The notes under the pieces are model-generated. The model saw only the letters and a list, made by a program, of their open reading frames with translations, searched no databases and was not told the DNA's origin. Source: Incurvaria masculella (lineage: Eukaryota; Arthropoda; Insecta; Lepidoptera; Incurvariidae). From it: DNA of 64,000 nt. Position 1 is the first letter of the stretch, and the number at the start of each line of letters is the position of its first letter. This document shows positions 55,979 through 64,000 of this stretch, piece after piece. The stretch is taken from positions 5,001 to 69,000 of the forward strand of contig OX335660.1 of the NCBI GenBank assembly GCA_946894095.1, written 5' to 3'. The translations under genes were made by a program, and so were the position numbers.

Positions 55979-58934
55979 AGACATGTTTGAAAAATGTTAT
56001 GGCTTTTCACGCGGCAGGTAGAGATATTCTCCGACGTTTCGAGCTAATCATTCAGCCCGTTGTCAAGGAGGCATCCGCCGCGCTCGTGCGCAGCAGACGA
56101 CTGAGCGCTAGGCTCGCCGTGGGCGTAAATCGTAGCTGTGAGTGGGGGCAAAAGCGGAAATGTGTCTGGCTGCGGTCCGAACTTCAGACGACAGGCAATA
56201 TGAGCTGACAATATCGTCGCCGATATTATCGTCTCGTTGGCCCCTTCTAAGTGGCTGACCAATAGTCAGCCAGATAAATGCTACTAACTACCTCCTCGCT
56301 AATAATGTCGCCTCGGTACTGCAGCCCCTGTCTGGCAGGACGTCATCCTAAGTTAAAGACTCGGCCCATTTCGTGGAATTGTTGTCTACAGTGAAGTTGG
56401 CATCTAACGACCGCGGTAACCGAAGTAAACTACGGAAGATTTCGGCAAACATCGAATTCCTAGTGCAGTGCCGTGATTCGTGTGTGATTCCAACATGCGC
56501 AAAAATTAGGAAACGGCCAGATATTTCGGGTTCTACCGCGATCCTGCGCCAAGCTGAGCTCCGCCTGTTAAAACGTATGATCAGGAATAATTGTCGTGAG
56601 TACGACATAATTTCTTCGGAACTATTAAACTTGCACCTAAAATTGGCATCTAAGCTAAGCGAGGAATTGTGGTATAAGATCGACGCTATTACCCTCGGAA
56701 AAGCGGAAGCTTTGCAAAGCAAAATAAAAAAGCAACATGCCAAAAAGTTGACAAAAATAATGCCAAAAACGGAAGGCAGCGGTAATTTGCCGCGTTCCGA
56801 TGACAGCGATGTAAACGTCAACGCAGTTGTCAATTTGTCAGATCGAGCGCTGTCGCCGGCTGAAGTAAATATTTTGAAGAAAGGTTTGAATTGTGTGCCG
56901 GCACCTAGCCGAATACCCACCGAATCTATTGTTTGTGCAGTGGAGGACGTGATAAAATGCAACAGAATTCCCTTTAATGGAGCCGACCAACTACGCCAAG
57001 ACATATCTGTCACTTTGCGGCGAGCGAAACCGCCCGCGCCGAACACCACAAAGGAGGAAATCCGTGTGCTACAATGCCTGCGAAAAGACAAAGAGGTCGT
57101 CATTTTACGGGCTGACAAAGGAAATGCGACAGTAGTCATGAATAATACTGATTACGAAGAAAAAGTCGCAGTTATGTTATCAGCTAGCAACAATGAAAAC
57201 ATACCTCGTTCTCTGACTAGTAGGGTAGCAAAACAAACAATTGAAGTCATTAACTCACCTGACTCGCCTATACCACATGAAATTAGGAAGACAATAAGGG
57301 TGGACAACCCTCAGCCTCCGCGATTCTACGGTCTTCCTATAATTCACAAAGACGGGAACCCCCTAAGACCAATAGTCAGCCAGATAAATGCTCCTACCTA
57401 CCTCCTCGCTAAGCATGTCGCCTCGGTAATGCAGCCCCTGTCTGGCAGGACGTCATCCTACGTTAAAGACTCGGCCCATTTCGTGGAATTGTTGTCTACA
57501 GTGAAGTTGGCATCAACGGACATATTAGTGAGCTTCGACGTCGAGTCGCTGTATACAAACGTACCAGTGCAACATCAGCAACGACATCGACACTGAGTAC
57601 GTCAAGCTCCTACAACATTGTCTCACTACGACATATTTTCTGTGGAACGGTCAATACTATATTCAGCGAGAAGGTAGCAATGGGATCTCCAGTGGCACCA
57701 GTGGTGGCAAACCTGTTCATGGAGTCGCTGGAACACCGCACATTGCAAACTGCACCTCTTAAGCCAATGTTTTGGGTACGGTACGTGGATGACGTGTTTT
57801 CAATCTGGTCACATAGACGCCAATCACTCGACGCTTTCCTCTCTCATCTTAACTCGGTTCACACAAATATAAAATACACAGTAGAGTGGGAGAAGGAAGG
57901 CACTTTGGCGTTCTTGGACGTACTTGTTGGTCGACGATTGGATGGAACCCTAAGCCACACAGTATACCGCAAGCCGACATACACAAATCGTTATCTACAT
58001 GCTACTTCGCACCATGCCCCGATGCATTTGGAATCGGTCGCAAGAGCATTGAGACTCAGAGCACAGCGGTTGTGTGACAAGGACCATATCGTCACCGAAA
58101 TGAAGACTGTGGACAGGGTGCTTCGAGAAAATAGGTACAATGTTCGAAATAATTGCAAGAAAAGAAGAAGTATACCACCCATCCAGTACGCCGAAAGACG
58201 AAAGGCATTCTTGCCATATGTAAAGGGAGTAACAGACATCATTGGGCGTAAGCTGAAAAAACTGCAGCTTGGTACAGTTTTCATACCTATAAAAAAGGTC
58301 TCACAAGTTTTACGCTAAGTGAAAGATCAGCTCCCCTTGCAGTCTCCTGGCGTGTACAAAATTCCATGTTCCTGTGGGAAATATTATATTGGGCAAACAA
58401 AGCGAAGTGTTGCGACACGAGTTACGGAACACATTTGAGCAGTAAAGAAGAAGGACTCCGCGAAGTCAGCTTTGTGTGAGCATAGCGAATCAGGACCACA
58501 TCACTGGATACGTTTCGATCTGGTTGGCATAATCGCCGCTGAAAAACGAACTATACCAAGATTTGTCCGAGAAGCTATTGAGATTAAGAAGCACAGCAAC
58601 TTCAATCGAGAAGACTCATTTAAGCTCTCTGCAATGTGGAACCCCGGGCTTCAGCCACTTAGAAGAGGTCAACGAGACGATAATATCGGCGACGATATTG
58701 TCAGCTCATATTGCCTGTCGTCTGAAGTTCGGACCGCAGCCAGACACATTTCCGCTTCCGCCCCCACTCACAGCTACGATTTATGCCCACGGCGAGCCTA
58801 GCGGTCACCTCAGTCGTCTGCTGCGCACGAGCGCGGCGGATGCCTCCTTGACAACGGGCTGAATGATTAGCTCGAAACGTCGGAGAATATCTCTACCTGC
58901 CGCGTGAAAAGCCGTAAAATTTTTTAAACATGTC
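55979..58934 (+). mobile_element. Penelope-like element between long inverted repeats
   Basis: Terminal inverted repeats of about 280 bp (55,979-56,259 and 58,653-58,934), beginning AGACATGTTT and including GCTTTTCACGCGGCAGGTAG, enclose one RT-GIY-YIG element. Inverted or direct terminal repeats (pseudo-LTRs) are a known trait of Penelope-like elements. 56,258-56,395 duplicates 57,368-57,512 from the middle of the RT gene, so the 5' end is rearranged. Confidence 0.88.
56373..58650 (+). pseudogene. Penelope-like reverse transcriptase with GIY-YIG endonuclease, broken
   Basis: 56,373-57,596 holds the N-terminal region and the RT start ([45 protein letters not shown]). A frameshift near 57,570 and another near 57,672 separate it from 57,680-58,318, which has [15 protein letters not shown] and FWVRYVDDVFSIW (motif C, YVDD). 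After an in-frame TAA at 58,316, the same frame gives GVYKIPCSCGKYYIGQTKRS, the GIY-YIG nuclease core, and then a TGA. The first 8 residues of the upstream frame belong to the duplicated segment, so the true start is lost. Inactive. Telomere-associated Penelope-like elements (Athena) lack this nuclease; this one has it. Confidence 0.88.
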
Positions 58935-58935
58935 T

Positions 58936-59785
58936 TTAATATAATTAAATAAATAGCTATTTCAGCATTTTCTAAAATTCGACCTCTTAAGGGTTCAAAA
59001 AAGGTGGCAAAGAGTGTATTGAACATTTTTGTTTGTGGTCGAATTTACTTTAAACTTGCTATGTATGCTCTTAAATATAATTAATTAAATACCTATTTCA
59101 ACGTTTTCTAAAACTCAACCTTTTCAGGGGTGAAATGGGGTAGAAAAGTTTGTATGCAATATTTTTGGTTGTCGTCAGATTTGCTTTTTCACTGGGTATT
59201 TCACCTATTTCAGCGTTTTCTGAAATTAAATCCCTTCAGGGGTGAAAATGGGTGTCAAAAGGAGATATGCAAGCGGAGCTCCAGTGACTTGTTGGTGTAA
59301 CAGAAATGTGATCGTGTTCGAAACCATCGATAATTATTATTATTGATTTGAATTTTCAAATATTTCAACTTTCATGAGAACTCCAGCTAATATAATTCGA
59401 TCTAAACAGACGTTGAACTAATAGTTCCCTTGCAAAAGAGTAGAGCCATCTGTTATCAGATATTTCAACAATTTACGATCATAGAAATGTTCGTAATTTC
59501 TTACTATAATTCTTTTTTCAATTGTTGTTGTTTTTTATTGTTTATTCATCATCCATAGACAGTACACTGCACTCGGATTTGTCATATTTTATCATTAGCC
59601 TAATTGGGTATATTGTGCCACTACCCGTACCATTACTCTTATTTTCATAAATATATTGATAAAAAATATATTTTAGCTAAAATAATAATCCGATGTCCAG
59701 CGCCATCTATTGCAATAGTGATAATATGTTTATTTTCTCGAATTGCACGTTTCTCTCGAATAACCACTTTATAGGCTTTTTAGGG
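58936..59785. other. Gene-free interval with degenerate internal repeats
   Basis: Sentences like 'TATTTCAGCGTTTTCTAAAAT' followed by 'AGGGGTGAAA' recur at about 58,950, 59,090 and 59,210, and again near 60,760 and 60,890. They look like diverged copies of one roughly 130-bp unit. No gene is seen. Confidence 0.5.
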
Positions 59786-59787
59786 TT

Positions 59788-60056
59788 CCGTACCCAAAGG
59801 GTGCCAACGGAACCCTATTACTAAGCCTCCGTTGTCCGTCCGTCCGTCCGTCCGTCTGTCACAGGGCTGTATCTCATGAATCGTAATAGGTAGGCAGCTG
59901 AAATTTTCACAGAGTGTGTATTTATTTTGCCGCTATAACAACAAATAGGTGAAATTCAAAAATAATAAAAAATAAAGTGATTTTTTGGTGTTAAATTTTA
60001 TACGATTGTACGGAACCCTTCGTGCGCGAGTCCGACTCGCACTTGGCCGGTTTTTT
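59788..60056 (+). repeat. Interspersed repeat with terminal 19-nt palindrome, copy 5
   Basis: The cleanest copy. It runs from TTCCGTACCCAAAGGGTGCC to the perfect palindrome GTGCGAGTCCGACTCGCAC-like end (GCGCGAGTCCGACTCGCACT) and TTGGCCGGTTTTTTTT. Confidence 0.8.
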
Positions 60057-60059
60057 TTA

Positions 60060-60955
60060 GATAGTTGACCGCTTATCTTTTTTTGTAAAAATTCGAATTC
60101 GTATATTTCGAAATCTAGACACAGCCGTCAATAAAACCAAATGAGTATTTTGTACCGAGACACCAATTTATTTCTGTAAGTTTTTCATACACATACACAC
60201 AACACTGCGGTGTGTAGAGGGCAAAATAAGCACATTACCATTTTTTTCTCTAATACCAAATAAATATCTCAGTTCACATACTATTTCATGTAACTTCGAC
60301 ACGAAGTGCTTGAAATAGCAATATGCTTATTTTATCCTCCAGAACAACTCTCTACGGTGGTGTGCCCACTAAAAAGAGCTAAAAAATCTAAGAATAACCT
60401 GAAACCGATTATAACATATAAAAAAAAACTGGAACGCGATGCGGCGCGAACCTCGAACCTCTGGCTCAGGAAGATACGCCCAGCGCGCTGCTGTAAACAA
60501 GAATCTTGTTCTTTTTTTTGCATCACTGTGACTTTAGATGCATCTGCTGACGTTTCTAAGAGTTTACAGTGTCTGAAATGTATCAATTCGGATTCACCTT
60601 TGTCAAAACAATTGAACTGTGGTAGTTCGATCCAAAAACACTTAAATTAGTGACGATTTTCTAGCCCATACAAACTTTGCGATGTCTTTTGAATGGAATA
60701 TTTTTGTTTATGGTGAGTTTACTTCAAAGTGGGTAATATTCATCTTTAATATATCAAGCACCTGTTTCAGCATATTCGAAATTTCAAACCTTAAGGGGTG
60801 AAAGGGATATCAAGATTGGAAAAAAAAATTTTTTTTTTTTTAAATTTTATTTGAAAGTTAGTCTTATTTTTTTATATAATCAAGCAAACACCTATTTCAG
60901 GATTTTCTAAAATTCTAAGGGTGGGGGTTTCTAGTAAGAAATACTTTTAACGTGA
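60060..60955. other. Gene-free interval
   Basis: A 114-codon open frame at 60,306-60,650 has no recognisable motif and no splice context. It is probably chance. Confidence 0.45.
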
Positions 60956-60961
60956 TCTTAA

Positions 60962-61510
60962 GGTCAAGGATCTATGGGCCCCGCTCATCTCCCCATACAA
61001 AAGGGGAAAGAAGATCACGCCCATATTTCTTGTCAGAGATCCAAAATTTTGCTCAAAATAGCTTTATTTGATCGAACTTGATGTCTGATGACCATTGGCA
61101 TTGTAAAATTATGTTTGGTTTCTAAGTTATAAGGTCCGAAAGTTCGAATTATTAGAGCGTTTTATACAATAACTTTGGAGGTGGATTACGCAATGATAAT
61201 TAAGAACATCTTAAAAAGATTAGTCATCAGATATAGCTTATTTAATCAAGATTTATAATCTATTTGGTTTTTGTTAGATTTTTGACTACAGCGGTCGTGG
61301 TTTACTTTTAGCTATAAGTCGTTTTGAAATTAAAATTTTCGTAAATCTTACCAAATCATACACTATGCACATTGTCTTTTTTGTGGACATGTTGCATCTT
61401 CCTCATCACGGAGCCTGTCTTATTCTTTGAAACAGAGAAGGTCCCAGAGCGCAACAGTACGGTTTTGTAACGTGCCCGCGAATGAGTTAGGCCCGCCGGG
61501 TTGGGCCACC
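60962..61510 (+). mobile_element. TTAA-MITE family A, complete copy
   Basis: 549 bp flanked by TTAA on both sides (60,958-60,961 and 61,511-61,514). The right end is GGGTTGGGCCACC and the left end GGTCAAGG is weakly inverted to it; the better preserved left ends at 41,603 and 19,357 read GGTGGC and GGTCGG. No ORF. This is the reference for the interrupted copy at 41,603-48,181. Confidence 0.8.
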
Positions 61511-61864
61511 TTAATCAAACCTATTCCGAAAAAAAATCAAATTAAACCAATATTTTTAAAATGAGATCACTACATCCCGATTTCTATTTTGGCATGCTGG
61601 TAAGTAGCACTAGGAATAGCGTAATTATTAGCCTATAGCCCTCAGAAATAATATAGATTTCTTTCAGTGAATGAATTTTTGAAGCACCACATACAACTTC
61701 AGGATTTCATTTGACCTAGCAGCGGTCGTGTTAACATGTGAAGGCAAGAACTCTAATCCTACTAATATTATAAACGCATAAGTTTGTAAGTATGGATGTT
61801 TGGTACTCTTTCACGTAAAACCTAAAATATAGCTTATACATCAGAATAACACACAGGATACAAT

Positions 61865-62015
61865 TTATAAAGATATTATGCCCATGGGATTTCGAACTTT
61901 CACGGGGCTGCGAAAACCACGCCGGCAGCCTGTTGCTACTTCACACCATGTTTGAAGGACTCCGGGTTGTACTTTGGAGGAAATTTATCGGTAGGGAGTC
62001 GATTCCATAGTTTGC
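61865..62015 (-). pseudogene. Non-LTR C-terminal fragment
   Basis: Shares ATGGGATTTCGAACTTTCAC, GGGGCTGCGAAAACCA and TTCACACCATGTTTGAAGGA with 48,195-48,275. Confidence 0.55.
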
Positions 62016-62249
62016 ACTCTGGCCGACAGGGTGGTTCTTCACACCATGTTGAAAAAAATAATGAAATGAAGGGGGTGATACCGGGAATGGCAATTTAAAT
62101 GGCTCATCCAATATTGATGCTATATAATTGTACCTACGTATGGCTCGATATTTTTACCCGCAATTTTAGGGCTACTTAGCATCACGCTAAATTAACAGAG
62201 AGGTGACCAGTAGTATGAATTTTTTTTAACTCGACATCAAATTACCCGA

Positions 62250-62735
62250 CTTAGATGCGGTTTGTATCTAAGTCTAGCCTAAATCTGAGCATTACTTGGC
62301 TATATAACATCAGAATAACTAATATTTTCCAGAATAACTTACGAGAGACGTGAGCGTACAACACAATAAGATAACTGTTCCCGCATGTAGCATTGAAATT
62401 CGCGGAGTACTTCACACTAAATTACGAGTGGGGTGACCGGTGGGGTTAAAAACTCATAACTTGCGAACTACTCACTCAATTAATATGTAGATTGGATCTA
62501 CGTATAGGATCTATGGGCGCGTTCGGGCTTTGGATGGGTGACCGTTTTCGATGTTGAGGCTGGCTGTGGTTAGGATTTCACTTAAAAATATAGTTTATCT
62601 TTCTTACTAACTAGGTGATAAGGTTAATCCCGCCTGAGTTGGTACGTACCATCGCACTGAGTGAAAGATGGTCAAAGCAGCAATAACAAATGACCGTGTT
62701 TTCCATCCATGGCAATGAAGTAGTGCCAGTGCAGG
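62250..62735 (+). mobile_element. 5S-headed SINE-related repeat, longer copy
   Basis: 62,505-62,735 matches the complete SINE (TTTGGATGGGTGACCGTTTT, ATCCCGCCTGAGTTGGTACG, GACCGTGTTTTCCATCCA). 62,250-62,500 (GTATCTAAGTCTAGCC, AACTCATAACTTGCGAACTA) is shared with 18,050-18,280. Confidence 0.65.
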
Positions 62736-62739
62736 ATCG

Positions 62740-63715
62740 TCCCGGTGGCAAAAGATTTTAATTTTTTTTAAAGAAATCGGCCTAAATATATAATTTTATT
62801 TTATCCACTGAATGTTTATGAATGGCCATAACTGGATGTTTTCCTATTCAATCATGCTACATCGGCTTAACCGACTTTAATAAAATTTCGTAGGTAGATA
62901 CATTGTTTAAACTGTTCGTAAAATAATGTCGACTAGCCTTTTGGATCAGCTCTTTGGGTTACTATTTATCCAGCATATAAGTTAAGCCAATACGAAAACC
63001 GAAACGACATTGATCCGAGCGGTGCCGGGTACCTCAACTAGTGTAATATATAAAAAGGAACTATAAGTATAACTACATATTATTAACCATTAGATCATCA
63101 TGATTTTTAAAAATACATGTACCTTTTATAAATTTAAGTCAAATATTTATTTGTAAAGAAGCATTGACCCCTAAGGGATCAATTTTGAAATCTAAGATGG
63201 CTAAATGTCATAAAAACCTAATAGGGGTGAATTGGCGATTGAAAGCTTTTATGGAGAAACAATATTGACTTCTGATTCCATTCAACAGTTTCTAGCGCGA
63301 GCGAAGCCACGGGCGCTGTAATTCCGTTAGTATTCCTATAATCCTATAACAAAATCAAAACATGAACACCTTTATAAACTCTTGTCCACGGAGGAGAGAG
63401 GTAGAGATAAGATGTTGTCAACTCATTTTATTAGATAACGCAGTGTCGCATGTGCGGGGGGAAGCGGGGGAAAAAACATTTCATGGTGGGGGCATGCACC
63501 GCCAATATTTGCTAAATCCATCCACCGGAAAAACCGGTATGTTGGTAGCAACTATTCCGAGAGCTATTCTTAATGCTACAACTAGATGGCGCCTTTTGCA
63601 TTTTACTGAAAACCTTCTAAATTCAAATCCAAGCCTTCGCGTGGATGCAAATAATTTTATTTTAAAAATGTCTTAAAAAATTGCATCATGAGATCAACAT
63701 TTCTTACCGTACTAA
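62740..63715. other. Gene-free interval
   Basis: Contains a reverse copy of the 'TAGCTGCGGTACCCGG' repeat at about 62,920-63,045 (GGTGCCGGGTACCTCAACTA). A 104-codon frame at 63,362-63,676 shows no recognised motif. Confidence 0.45.
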
Positions 63716-63719
63716 GAAA

Positions 63720-63860
63720 ATGATTGCGCGCCATCTATCGGAAATAGCAAGAGCGATACATCGATACAAGGTGTTTAAAAAATGTTACGGCTTTTCACGC
63801 GGCGGGTGTATATATGGGTGTTTTACTGACAAATAAAACGTAATTTCACCTATAGTCTAT
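63720..63860 (+). repeat. Repeat shared with 16,150-16,295, carrying a Penelope end fragment
   Basis: GCGCGCCATCTATCGGAAAT and TGTTTTACTGACAAATAAAA match the intron 1 copy in reverse. Between them, 63,777-63,806 reads AAAAATGTTACGGCTTTTCA and CGCGGCGGG, which is the terminal sequence of the Penelope-like element at 55,985. Confidence 0.55.
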
Positions 63861-64000
63861 AGATTATTTTTTCCTGTGTAATGTTTGCAACATTTAAACA
63901 AAATCTCATCGTGTAATCGACTGTTCGCCGAAAATTGCGCCGCAGACCAATATGTTGTCCCACAACCTAACACCGCCAGCGCCATGTCACGAATGACGCT

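Noticed and set aside
60306..60650. 114-codon forward frame as a host gene
   Set aside because: No family motif, no splice context, repeat-rich surroundings, and an open antisense frame of similar length.
63362..63676. 104-codon forward frame as a host gene
   Set aside because: No recognisable domain or splice context; probably chance.

Overview
The window is one end of a chromosome from an insect, almost certainly a moth or butterfly. Bases 1-1370 are 274 uninterrupted copies of CCTAA, the C-rich strand of the insect telomere repeat TTAGG, so base 1 lies at or near the physical end. The rest is AT-rich DNA dominated by transposable elements of kinds common in Lepidoptera: CR1-, Jockey-, RTE- and I-type non-LTR retrotransposons, a Penelope-like element, a mariner, TTAA-flanked MITEs, and a SINE whose head resembles 5S rRNA. 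Family names come from visible motifs; no database was searched.

Layout. 1371-1580: short degenerate subtelomeric tandem repeats. 1569-2050: a Gypsy-type pol remnant. 2.4-12.3 kb: mostly non-coding, with repeat fragments and an RTE reverse transcriptase remnant. 12,627-33,555 (+): a claudin-like four-pass membrane protein gene in seven coding exons, with introns full of transposons. 35,691-39,584 (-): a convergent four-exon MADF-BESS gene. 39,975-41,156 (-): the RNase H end of an I-type retrotransposon. 41,603-48,181: a TTAA-MITE that has received a 5S-headed SINE and a complete 5.64-kb non-LTR retrotransposon (42,452-48,090) with an 11-bp target duplication and open ORFs. 48.2-52.4 kb: older non-LTR copies, one split by a deleted mariner. 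52,556-53,365: a sequence with LTR-like direct repeats. 55,979-58,934: a decayed Penelope-like element between long inverted repeats. 58.9-64 kb: repeat fragments and gene-free DNA.

The most unusual observation concerns the claudin-like gene. All four of its middle exons (2, 3, 4 and 5) have local tandem duplications that differ in period: about 107-111 bp (exon 2), 157 bp (exon 3), 136 bp (exon 4) and 173 bp (exon 5). The exon 5 array holds 14 near-identical units with no indel or stop. Each later unit can be read as a 129-nt, phase-1/phase-1 cassette (43 codons) plus a 44-nt intron-like spacer. A neighbouring gene (MADF-BESS) also has a truncated exon copy about 4 kb away. The region therefore looks prone to short intragenic tandem duplication. 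Whether any extra exon is spliced needs RNA evidence.

Both host gene models were built by hand from reading frames, GT/AG sites and matching intron phases. They are well supported by phase agreement and by family signatures, but no transcript was available.
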